DNA from: Capsulimonas sp.
Lineage (GTDB): Bacteria; Armatimonadota; Armatimonadia; Armatimonadales; Capsulimonadaceae
Reading direction: 5' to 3'
Length of the DNA: 5,730 nt
Assembly: GCA_025963815.1 (NCBI GenBank)
Contig: JAOQAA010000717.1
Location: 1 to 5,730 of the forward strand
Within the stretch, counting starts at the first letter, position 1; each line of letters opens with the position of its first letter. The notes under the pieces were generated by a model that had not been told where the DNA came from, did no database searches, and was given only the letters and a program-made list of their open reading frames with translations. The position numbers and the translations under genes were made by a program. Positions 1 to 5,730 of the stretch are shown piece by piece.

Positions 1-452
1 TCTGGGAAGAGCGTTTCGGCGAACAACGCGGGGACGCCTAGCGTTCCGACGTATTCGGAGGCGACGACTGGGGCAAGCGTTTCTTCAAATTGGGCGACGA
101 GATCGCGGAGAAACTCCGGGGTGATCAAGGGCTGGTCGGCGACCAGGATGATGGCGCCGTCGAGGTGTTCGAGTTCGGTGAGCGGCTGGACGCCGGCGGC
201 GATGCTGCTCCCCATCCCTGATTCCCACTCTTCGTTCTCCACGGTCCAGACCGGCAGGCCCGTCAGTTCGCCGCGCAGGGATTCGGCGTTCGCGCCGAGC
301 ACGGCGATGATCGGGCGGCATCCGCTGGCGACGGCGGTTTCGGCGGCGTGGCGCAGCAGGGTACGGCCCTGATAGGGAAGCAATTGCTTGGGCTGTCCGA
401 GGCGCGACGAGCCGCCGGCCGCGAGGATTACGACGCCGATGGACGCTTCCAT
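1..452 (-). CDS. mocA: MocA-like molybdenum cofactor cytidylyltransferase (3' part cut by window edge)
   Basis: The gene runs off the left edge: 150 codons are visible, against roughly 190-200 residues for the family. It is a nucleotidyltransferase of the MobA/MocA fold. Visible motifs are the N-terminal nucleotide-binding loop ILAAGGSSRLGQPKQLL (about residues 9-25), the GMGSSIAAG segment (79-87), the metal-binding VADQP (104-108) and GVPALF (139-144). The AAG form of the loop and the DQP motif suit MocA-like enzymes better than MobA. MocA transfers CMP from CTP to molybdopterin-bound Mo, giving the MCD cofactor used by PaoABC-type enzymes; this fits its place 17 nt after the catalytic subunit gene. 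The ATG at 452 puts the loop at the usual distance from the N-terminus, but no clear Shine-Dalgarno precedes it. An in-frame TTG at 473-471 overlaps the upstream TGA stop and is an alternative start. Translation may rely on coupling. Function is inferred from motifs and context; specificity for CTP is not proven. Confidence 0.85.
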   Translation of the reverse strand, partial: MEASIGVVILAAGGSSRLGQPKQLLPYQGRTLLRHAAETAVASGCRPIIAVLGANAESLRGELTGLPVWTVENEEWESGMGSSIAAGVQPLTELEHLDGAIILVADQPLITPEFLRDLVAQFEETLAPVVASEYVGTLGVPALFAETLFP

Positions 453-469
453 AGGTTGTGTGATGGTAT

Positions 470-2710
470 TCAAATAATTTTATCCAGTGTGATCGGAAGA
501 TCGCGCACGCGGACGCCTGTGGCGTGATAGACGGCGTTGCCGATGGCGGCGACGACGCCCGTGATGCCGATCTCGCCGATGCCCTTTGCGCCGACCGGAT
601 TGATGATCGTGTCGACTTCATCGACGAACGTGATGTCGATATCGGGAATATCGGCGTTGACCGGGACGTGATATTCGCCCAGGTCGCGGTTGACGATTCG
701 GCCGGTGCGCGGGTCCGGAATAGTGTGCTCCATCATCGCCATGCCGACGCCGTAGACGACGCCGCCGATGAGCTGGCTGCGGCCCGTCTTCGCGTTCAGG
801 ATCCTGCCCGCGCCATATGCGCCGACGATCCGATTGAGACGGATTTCCCCAAGATCGGGGTCGACCAGAACTTCCACAAAGACGGCGCCGAAAGAGTGCA
901 GGGCGTACTGGTTCTTTTCCTCTCCGGGCTTGCTCTGGATTTTTGCTTCGATCTTCGGCAGCTTTTGCCGGGCGATCAGCTCAGCGTAGGTTTCGCCTTT
1001 GTCCGGCTGCGCCTTGACGAAGATCATGCCGTTCTTGACGTCGAGATCAGCGGCGCTCATGCCGTGCAGAGGTGAAGATGGATCGGCAAGCGCTATCTGA
1101 ACCGCCTGGTCTCGTGCGGCGAGTCCTGCTTGCTTCACGGCGGAGCCGGTGCTGGCGGCAGTCTGCGAGCCGCCGGACACCGGGGTTTCCGGCATCTCCG
1201 TATCGCCCAGTTCGAAGCGCACGCGCTCGACGGGAAGCCCCAGCGCGTCGGCGGCGATTTGGGTCATGATCGTGTAGGTGCCCGTTCCCAGATCCTGGGT
1301 GCCGGCCTGCACATAAGCCGTTCCGTCGGGCAGAAGACGCGCCAGGGCAGATGCGGCGCTGCGGCGGACCGGGTAGGTCGCGCTCGCCATTCCCATACCC
1401 AGCAATCGTCCATCCGGCGCGGTCATGGAGCGCGGCGCCGGCGTGCGCTTGTCCCAGCCGAATTTTTCCGCGCCGACTTTATAGCATTCGCGCAGGGATT
1501 TGCTCGACCAGGGCTTCTTGCTCTCGGGATCGACTTCGGCGTAGTTGCGCAGACGCAGCTGCACCGGGTCCATCTTGAGGGAGTACGCCAGTTCATCCAT
1601 CGCCGTTTCGATGGCGAAGGTGCCGGGCGATTCGCCAGGGGCGCGCATGAATGTCGGAGTGCCGTAGTTCAGACGGACCAGGCGATGCGAAGTCTCTTGC
1701 GCCGGGCTTTCGTAAAGGATGCGCGTAACGGCGGCAGTCGGCTCAACAAACTCGTCAAACGTGGACGTGTTCGACCAGCTGGCGTGACTGGAGGCGGTGA
1801 TCGCGCCGTCGCTCTTCGCCGCGACCATCAAGTCCTGCTCGGTCTGCGGGCGATAGCCGACCATACCGAACATCTGCGCCCGTGTCAGGGACAGCTTCAC
1901 CGGACGCCCGACAGATTTTGCCGCCATCGCCGCCAGCGGAATGTGCGACCAGACCGAGCCTTTGCAGCCGAAGCCGCCGCCGACGAAATAAGAGACGCAG
2001 CGGACATTCGATTTCGGCAGAGCGAAGATCCGCGAAAGGACATTCTGAACACCGAAGACGCCCTGCGTGGCGTCGTAAACCGTCAAGCGGTCATCGCCGT
2101 CCCAGACCGCCGTCGTGGCGTGCGGCTCCATGGGATTATGGTTTTCCATCGGCGTGGTGTACGTTTGCTCGACACGGCGGCTGGCGTCGCGCTGTCCTGA
2201 AGTGATGTCGCCGCGATGGGTGTCGGTCGGCTCCTGGTTCGCCGCCTTGGGCTTGTACGCGTTCTTTTTCTCACGCCCCATGTTCAGCGCGGGCTTTTCT
2301 TCTTTGTATTCGACCTGGACCAGCGCCGCCGCATGCATCGCCTGCTCCAGCGTCTCGGCGATCACAAGGCCGATCGGTTCGTTGTTGTAGTAGACGGCGC
2401 TGTTTTGCAGCACGGACAGCTTGCGGTCCTGTGGCCGGCCGCTGGCGCCGCCCGGGCTGTAGCTGGGGTCGTTCGGGAGCCTCGGCGCGTTCATCGGCGT
2501 CAGAACTTTGATGACTCCGGGCGCGGCGTCGGCGGCGCTCGTGTCCATCTTCGCGACACGCCCTTTGGCGATTGTGCTGGTGATCATGACGGCGTGCGCC
2601 AAATTTGGGAGCGGGAACTCGGCGGCGTACTTCGCGCCGCCCGTCACTTTGAGGCGCCCATCCACGCGGTCCATCGGCTTACCGACCGCCGCATCCATGG
2701 TTTCATTCAT
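470..2710 (-). CDS. paoC: Molybdopterin-binding catalytic subunit of a PaoC/YagR-type aldehyde oxidoreductase
   Basis: This is the large Mo-containing subunit of a xanthine oxidase-family hydroxylase; with the ATG start it is 746 aa, close to E. coli PaoC. Visible motifs (ATG numbering) are the N-terminal a/b hammerhead segment with DRVDGRLKVTGGAKY (about 14-28), TQGVF near 215-219, the Mo-pterin loop FVGGGFGCK (242-250), MRAPGE (355-360), GTQDLGTGT (470-478), a Gly/Ser-rich cofactor loop SGGSQT (512-517) and KGIGEIG (709-715), whose Glu713 is the expected catalytic base. No signal peptide is visible, so export would be by association with the Tat-bearing Fe-S subunit. The reading frame can be extended to a TTG at 2728, but the ATG at 2710 is preferred because GGAAGGA at 2726-2720 lies 9 nt before it. 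It starts 33 nt after the FAD subunit stop. Aromatic or other aldehydes are likely substrates by family, but the actual substrate is unknown. Confidence 0.93.
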   Translation of the reverse strand: MNETMDAAVGKPMDRVDGRLKVTGGAKYAAEFPLPNLAHAVMITSTIAKGRVAKMDTSAADAAPGVIKVLTPMNAPRLPNDPSYSPGGASGRPQDRKLSVLQNSAVYYNNEPIGLVIAETLEQAMHAAALVQVEYKEEKPALNMGREKKNAYKPKAANQEPTDTHRGDITSGQRDASRRVEQTYTTPMENHNPMEPHATTAVWDGDDRLTVYDATQGVFGVQNVLSRIFALPKSNVRCVSYFVGGGFGCKGSVWSHIPLAAMAAKSVGRPVKLSLTRAQMFGMVGYRPQTEQDLMVAAKSDGAITASSHASWSNTSTFDEFVEPTAAVTRILYESPAQETSHRLVRLNYGTPTFMRAPGESPGTFAIETAMDELAYSLKMDPVQLRLRNYAEVDPESKKPWSSKSLRECYKVGAEKFGWDKRTPAPRSMTAPDGRLLGMGMASATYPVRRSAASALARLLPDGTAYVQAGTQDLGTGTYTIMTQIAADALGLPVERVRFELGDTEMPETPVSGGSQTAASTGSAVKQAGLAARDQAVQIALADPSSPLHGMSAADLDVKNGMIFVKAQPDKGETYAELIARQKLPKIEAKIQSKPGEEKNQYALHSFGAVFVEVLVDPDLGEIRLNRIVGAYGAGRILNAKTGRSQLIGGVVYGVGMAMMEHTIPDPRTGRIVNRDLGEYHVPVNADIPDIDITFVDEVDTIINPVGAKGIGEIGITGVVAAIGNAVYHATGVRVRDLPITLDKII

Positions 2711-2719
2711 CGATTTCGA

Positions 2720-2726
2720 TCCTTCC
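2720..2726 (-). promoter_or_regulatory. Ribosome binding site fixing the catalytic subunit start
   Basis: GGAAGGA on the minus strand lies 9 nt before the ATG at 2710. Because it falls inside the six codons that follow the upstream TTG (2728), it argues that the TTG is not the start. Confidence 0.75.
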
Positions 2727-2743
2727 AAAAATCGCGATCGTTC

Positions 2744-3733
2744 TCACGCCGTTTTTTGTGCGGCCATGGTGAGCGCTCGGATGACGGTGCGCTTCGCCAG
2801 CTCCACTTTGAACGCATTGTCTTTGTGTGTCTTTGCGCCATGCAAGGCCGCTTCAGCTGCAGCCTTGTAAGCGTCCGGGCCGGCCGTCTTGCCGATCAGC
2901 GCCTTTTCGGCGTCGAGGGCGCGCCACGGCTTGGTCCCGACGCCGCCCATCGCGATGCGCGCATCTTTAATGACGCCGCCCTGAATGTCTAGCGCCACGG
3001 CGGCGGACGAAAGCGCGAAGGCGTAGGAGGCGCGGTCACGCACCTTGCGATAGTGCGAGCGCCCGGTGAAGGGCATTGCGGGCAGCTCCACGGCGGTGAT
3101 TAACTCGCCCGGCTCCAGCACGTTTTCACGCTCCGGATGGTCGCCGGGCGTGAAGTAGAACTCGTTGATGGGGATACGCCGCTCGCCCTTCGCCCCGCGC
3201 GTCACAATCGTGGCGTCTAGCGCCGTGAGCGCGACGCACATATCCGAGGGGTGGGTGGCGATACAGTGCTTGCTCGTTCCCAATATCGCATGGATACGGT
3301 TATAGCCATCCATCGCCGAACACCCCGAGCCCGGTTCGCGCTTGTTGCACGGCGTCGTGATATCCCGGAAATAATAACAGCGGGTGCGCTGGAGCAAGTT
3401 GCCGCCGGTGGTCGCCATTTTGCGCAATTGCGGCGAGGCGCCCGAAAGCAGCGCTTCGCTGAGCACAGGGTAGCGCGTCATGATGATCTCACTGTGCGCC
3501 AGATCGCTGTTACGGACCATCGCGCCGATGCTCACGCCGCCGCCGGGCAGCTCGGTGATCTTCGTCCATGGGAGCGGCGTGATATCAATGAGCTGGGACG
3601 GCTTCTGCACATCCAGCTTCATGAGGTCGATCAGCGTGGTTCCGCCGGCGAGATAAGCGGCGCCGGGCTGTCCGGAGACGCCGCTGAGGGCCGATTGTTC
3701 GTCGCTTGCCTGGCGATAACTAAACGGATGCAT
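2744..3733 (-). CDS. paoB: FAD-binding subunit of the PaoB/YagS-type aldehyde oxidoreductase, probable extra [4Fe-4S] cluster
   Basis: This 329-aa protein is the medium, flavin-binding subunit that passes electrons from the Fe-S clusters to the final acceptor. The FAD-contacting loops are [11 protein letters not shown] (about 29-39) and [13 protein letters not shown] (107-119). A cysteine-rich insertion follows: Cys119, Cys129, Cys138 and Cys157, plus Cys166, in the pattern [32 protein letters not shown]. This insertion is the hallmark of the PaoB/YagS and 4-hydroxybenzoyl-CoA reductase side of the family, where it binds a [4Fe-4S] cluster; it is absent from simple CO dehydrogenase-type FAD subunits. 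The C-terminal CO dehydrogenase flavoprotein-type domain covers about 220-325 ([18 protein letters not shown]). Length is near that of E. coli PaoB. The start ATG overlaps the end of the upstream Fe-S gene by 14 nt, with AAAGG at 3747-3743 placed 9 nt before it, which indicates translational coupling. Confidence 0.94.
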   Translation of the reverse strand: MHPFSYRQASDEQSALSGVSGQPGAAYLAGGTTLIDLMKLDVQKPSQLIDITPLPWTKITELPGGGVSIGAMVRNSDLAHSEIIMTRYPVLSEALLSGASPQLRKMATTGGNLLQRTRCYYFRDITTPCNKREPGSGCSAMDGYNRIHAILGTSKHCIATHPSDMCVALTALDATIVTRGAKGERRIPINEFYFTPGDHPERENVLEPGELITAVELPAMPFTGRSHYRKVRDRASYAFALSSAAVALDIQGGVIKDARIAMGGVGTKPWRALDAEKALIGKTAGPDAYKAAAEAALHGAKTHKDNAFKVELAKRTVIRALTMAAQKTA

Positions 3734-4862
3734 TCGTGTTCGCCTTTCGTACGTCCTGAATGGCCGCGACGATGTTGGGATACGCGCCGCAGCGGCAGAG
3801 GTTGCCGCTCATATTTTCGCGCACATCGGCGTCTTCCGGCCCGACCGGCTCCGTAAGAAGTCCGACCGCGCTCATGATCTGTCCCGGCGTGCAGTAGCCT
3901 CTTTGATAGCCGTCGTTTGTCAGGAACGCCTGCTGCATCGGGTGCAGTGTCTCTCCCTGCGCGAGTCCTTCAATGGTCGTAATTTTCTTGCCCTGCTGCG
4001 CCACGGCGAGCGACAGGCACGACAGCACGCGCCGCCCGTCCACCAGCACTGTACAAGCGCCGCATTGTCCGTGATCGCAGCCTTTCTTAGAGCCGGTCAT
4101 GCCGATGCGCTCGCGCAGCGCGTCCAGCACCGTGGCGCGTGGGTCGATCTGAAGGTCGTGCGCCGCGTCGTTGACCGTCAGGGTGATGGGCATGGTGTCG
4201 CCGCCGCTGACGCCCATGGCGGGCGCCATGGGCGTCGCGCCCATCCTGGCGGCCTCGGGCTCGGCCTGGGCGGCGTGCGCGCCGAGCGTCAGGGCAAAGG
4301 CCATGGCGAGAGTGGCCGCAATAAAGTCGCGGCGCGTCAGCGCCATGCGAGGAGCCTTGGGAGCAGCCGTTTCTTCTTTGGGCTGCGGGGCGATCAACCG
4401 CAGCGCCTCCACCAGATCTTCAGTCTTGGGCGGCACGCCGACCGGGGCGCGATAGCTCCATTGGATGACGCCGTCGGCGTCGATCACGAACAGCGCTTCG
4501 CGCCCTTCAGCGCCGTAAAGCTGAGCGATCTCGGGCTGGGGGGATGGGTTCGCGAGAAACGGCAGACGCATCTGCTCACGGGCGAAGCGCAGGTCGTACC
4601 AGTCGCCGTCCACGGAGAAGTCCATCAGCTCCGCATGCAAATTGGGCAGCTGCGTGAGGATTTTGTTGTACTGCGCGATCTGTTCACCCCGGCTGGGGTC
4701 CCAGCCCGGCGGATAAAACGCCAGGACGACCGGCTGGCCGCGCAGATCGGAGAGCGAGAGAGAAGCGTTTCGCGGGTGCGAGAGACGAAAGTCGGGAGCG
4801 AGTGATCCTGGGGCAAGCGCGGGATCAGATGGGCAGGCTGTTGCAGCAGCGCCATGTTCCAT
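3720..4862 (-). CDS. paoA: Redoxin-Tat-[2Fe-2S] fusion: Fe-S subunit of the PaoA/YagT-type aldehyde oxidoreductase with an N-terminal peroxiredoxin-like domain
   Basis: At 380 aa this is much longer than E. coli PaoA (about 230 aa). Residues about 15-158 form a peroxiredoxin/AhpC-TSA-like domain ([38 protein letters not shown]). Residues 173-200 look like a Tat signal: TRRDFI at 176-181, a hydrophobic stretch, and a possible AQA cleavage site at 198-200. Residues about 224-300 are a plant-type ferredoxin domain with Cys262, Cys267, Cys270 and Cys282. Residues 305-375 are the helical [2Fe-2S] domain with Cys324, Cys356 and Cys358. Two oddities: the peroxidatic cysteine position is Arg58 (codon CGG), and the fourth ligand of the second cluster, normally Cys in the QCGYCTPG motif, is Arg321 (codon AGA). 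The start at 4862 is backed by AAGGA 7 nt upstream. The subunit should carry electrons from Mo to FAD. The role of the redoxin part is unknown; thiol peroxidase activity is unlikely. Confidence 0.93.
   Translation of the reverse strand: MEHGAAATACPSDPALAPGSLAPDFRLSHPRNASLSLSDLRGQPVVLAFYPPGWDPSRGEQIAQYNKILTQLPNLHAELMDFSVDGDWYDLRFAREQMRLPFLANPSPQPEIAQLYGAEGREALFVIDADGVIQWSYRAPVGVPPKTEDLVEALRLIAPQPKEETAAPKAPRMALTRRDFIAATLAMAFALTLGAHAAQAEPEAARMGATPMAPAMGVSGGDTMPITLTVNDAAHDLQIDPRATVLDALRERIGMTGSKKGCDHGQCGACTVLVDGRRVLSCLSLAVAQQGKKITTIEGLAQGETLHPMQQAFLTNDGYQRGYCTPGQIMSAVGLLTEPVGPEDADVRENMSGNLCRCGAYPNIVAAIQDVRKANTNASV
4263..4346 (-). other. Internal Tat signal sequence with possible internal start codon
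   Basis: This stretch encodes residues 173-200 of the fusion protein. It has the complete layout of a Tat signal peptide: a short charged start MALTRRDFI, an Ala/Leu-rich hydrophobic core and the AHAAQA exit. It begins exactly with an in-frame ATG at 4346-4344. AAGG lies 8 nt upstream of that ATG, a weak but usable ribosome site. Starting here would give a 208-aa protein, the size and architecture of ordinary exported PaoA. Whether the internal start is used is inference. Confidence 0.7.
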
Positions 4863-4868
4863 GCGGCG

Positions 4869-4874
4869 TTCCTT
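4869..4874 (-). promoter_or_regulatory. Ribosome binding site of the fusion gene
   Basis: AAGGAA reads on the minus strand 6-7 nt before the ATG at 4862. It supports translation from the redoxin-containing start rather than only from the internal ATG at 4346. The site touches a small TTTCC-GGAAA inverted repeat (4873-4883). Confidence 0.75.
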
Positions 4875-4902
4875 TCCGGGAAACGAAGACGGCGGGCTCC
4901 GG

Positions 4903-4917
4903 CGCCGTAATACGGCG
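4903..4917. promoter_or_regulatory. Perfect 15-bp palindrome in the divergent intergenic region, candidate operator
   Basis: CGCCGTA and its exact reverse complement TACGGCG flank a single central A. The site lies 41-55 nt upstream of the first operon gene and about 150 nt upstream of the plus-strand gene. Its position and symmetry suit binding by a dimeric regulator, but no regulator gene is in the window and no second copy is visible. A short hairpin in the leader is the alternative. Confidence 0.4.
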
Positions 4918-5065
4918 TGGAGATTCGACGATATTTACCCGAAGCCATGGGACACTGAAACGTGGCGAAAATTATTTCCCTTTCATCGCATTTTCATATC
5001 CTGCGTGTAGCATATCGGTACAAACACGCAACTGATGAACAATGAATATCTAGGGAGATCGAAAA

Positions 5066-5653
5066 ATGATGAACACGTCTAAACTGGAGTTGCATCTGTA
5101 CTTGAAGAACGGCGACACGCACAAATTCGTGCAGCATGATCCCGACTTGATTCGGCAGATGCTGTCGCAGATCAACCACAAAGTCTTCGCGCAGCCAGCG
5201 CTATTGATTTACGGCGACGATGTCGCGACCGCCTATCCGGGGGGTGCATTGAACGGCATTGGAGTGGTGACTGAATCGGTCCCGTCGGAACTGCTTCGAC
5301 TGGACCCACATGGATTGATGGAGCAGATTTCGGAGGAGGAGTATTATGTCGAGCGCCGCCGGGCGGTCCCAATCGTCGAAGGCCGCCCGTTTGTGATGCT
5401 GAGCGAGATCGGTTTCAATAGCGGTCTGAAGCTATGGCTGAAAGCCAATGTGACCGAAGCGGCGATGGGAGTTCAGGAACGGCAGATGCTGCATCACGCC
5501 TTCTCGCCGCCGACGGTCGTGTGCCGCCGGATGGGTGGGGGAATTGCGATTTGGAACCGGGCGCAGATGCTCAGCTATTCGTTCTCGCCAAAGCCCGAAA
5601 CGCCAGTGAACGCCTGGCCGGCGGAGCGGCAGGTTGTGGGGGCTTATGCGTGA
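5066..5653 (+). CDS. Uncharacterised 195-aa soluble protein
   Basis: I do not recognise this protein. It starts with ATG at 5066, with AGGGAG at 5052-5057 placed 8 nt before it, which is a strong site and supports a real gene. The next codon is also ATG. No signal peptide or membrane segment is visible, so it is probably cytosolic. The N-terminal part alternates short strands and a helix (LELHLYLKNGDTHKF, then DPDLIRQMLSQI, then QPALLIYGDD). The middle is acidic then basic (EQISEEEYYVERRRA, 86-100). The C-terminal part has a Gly triplet (157-159) and aromatic residues, and is Pro-rich near 176-185. There is a single cysteine (Cys153) and no metal-site or catalytic motif I can name. It is transcribed away from the molybdenum hydroxylase operon, and a functional link to it is not shown. 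Codon use looks like that of its neighbours. Confidence 0.8.
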   Translation: MMNTSKLELHLYLKNGDTHKFVQHDPDLIRQMLSQINHKVFAQPALLIYGDDVATAYPGGALNGIGVVTESVPSELLRLDPHGLMEQISEEEYYVERRRAVPIVEGRPFVMLSEIGFNSGLKLWLKANVTEAAMGVQERQMLHHAFSPPTVVCRRMGGGIAIWNRAQMLSYSFSPKPETPVNAWPAERQVVGAYA

Positions 5654-5692
5654 GAATTGGCCTTGAGCGCCACCCCAAGCGTGACCCACCCC

Positions 5693-5705
5693 CGGCCTTC
5701 GGCCG
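5693..5705. repeat. GC-rich inverted repeat (CGGCC-TTC-GGCCG)
   Basis: A perfect 5-bp stem with a 3-nt loop starts 40 nt after the stop of the plus-strand gene. It is followed immediately by a second inverted repeat. No T-run follows, so it is not a classical intrinsic terminator by itself. Confidence 0.55.
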
Positions 5706-5707
5706 AC

Positions 5708-5730
5708 CCCTCCCTTGAAACAGGGAAGGG
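5708..5730. repeat. Second inverted repeat, CCCTCCCT/AGGGAAGGG, running to the window edge
   Basis: The left arm CCCTCCCT (5708-5715) pairs with AGGGAAGGG (5722-5730) with one bulged A around a 6-nt loop. The run of G probably continues past the window. Two such hairpins in a row, rich in C on one side and G on the other, resemble a dispersed intergenic repeat, and may also stop transcription of the plus-strand gene. Confidence 0.5.

Larger units (their letters stand above)
4863..5065. promoter_or_regulatory. Divergent intergenic region (203 nt)
   Basis: The region separates the minus-strand operon from the plus-strand gene and must hold the promoters of both, unless the latter is read from further left. 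The part at about 4965-5000 is markedly AT-richer than its surroundings. I could not pick -35/-10 pairs with confidence on either strand. The palindrome at 4903-4917 and the two ribosome sites are the only defined elements. Confidence 0.6.

Noticed and set aside
85..621. Minus-strand open frame of 178 codons
   Set aside because: It is Arg/Pro-rich with low-complexity composition and lies out of frame over the real MocA-like gene and the end of the catalytic subunit gene.
1130..2200. Plus-strand open frame of 356 codons opposite the catalytic subunit gene
   Set aside because: It is antisense to a gene with clear family motifs, is rich in Arg, His and Ala as expected of a shadow frame in GC-rich DNA, and shows no domain or ribosome site.
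2711..2728. TTG start six codons upstream for the catalytic subunit
   Set aside because: The Shine-Dalgarno sequence lies inside this extension and points to the ATG at 2710.
2216..2992. Plus-strand open frame of 258 codons spanning the FAD/catalytic gene junction
   Set aside because: It crosses two real genes on the opposite strand and has shadow-like composition.
3903..4805. Plus-strand open frame of 300 codons opposite the fusion gene
   Set aside because: It is antisense to the redoxin and Fe-S domains, has no recognisable motif and is rich in Arg, Gly and His.
4873..4883. Small inverted repeat TTTCC-G-GGAAA next to the ribosome site of the fusion gene
   Set aside because: The arms are only 5 bp with a 1-nt centre, too tight to form a hairpin, so ribosome-site masking cannot be argued from it.
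4981..5013. Possible promoter for the plus-strand gene (TTTCAT with TAGCAT)
   Set aside because: The spacing is 21 nt and both hexamers are weak matches, so it is not better than chance in this AT-richer stretch.

Overview
The window comes from a GC-rich bacterium. It holds most of one molybdenum hydroxylase operon on the minus strand, a divergent regulatory gap, one unrecognised gene on the plus strand, and the start of a GC-rich inverted-repeat tract at the right edge. No rRNA, tRNA, CRISPR array, transposase or integrase is visible. The phylum cannot be read with confidence. The GC-rich coding style, the PaoABC-type enzyme and the repeat tract would fit Armatimonadota, Acidobacteriota or similar soil and surface bacteria, but this is a weak inference.

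Minus-strand operon, read right to left. (1) 4862-3720 encodes a 380-aa protein in which a peroxiredoxin-like domain is followed by a Tat signal and then a two-cluster [2Fe-2S] subunit of the PaoA/YagT type. (2) 3733-2744 encodes the FAD subunit (PaoB/YagS type), with the extra cysteine set expected for a [4Fe-4S] cluster. (3) 2710-470 encodes the molybdopterin-binding catalytic subunit (PaoC/YagR type). (4) 452-1 (cut by the window edge) encodes a MocA-like nucleotidyltransferase that probably makes the cytidylated molybdenum cofactor. The four genes overlap or lie 17 to 33 nt apart, so they are probably one transcript. Together they describe a probably exported, heterotrimeric aldehyde oxidoreductase-like enzyme plus its cofactor-maturation enzyme. 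The true substrate cannot be read from the sequence.

The unusual gene is the first one. The Tat signal lies about 173 residues inside the reading frame, behind a cytosolic-type redoxin domain. The residue at the peroxidatic cysteine position is Arg58. One of the normally invariant cysteine ligands of the second [2Fe-2S] cluster is also replaced, by Arg321. So two redox-critical cysteine positions in one polypeptide are both arginine. An in-frame ATG sits exactly before the Tat motif and could give a normal-size exported subunit.

Right part. 4863-5065 is a 203-nt divergent intergenic region with a perfect 15-bp palindrome (4903-4917), a candidate operator. 5066-5653 encodes a 195-aa soluble protein that I do not recognise. 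5693-5730 holds two neighbouring GC-rich inverted repeats that look like a dispersed intergenic repeat or terminator structure continuing past the window.
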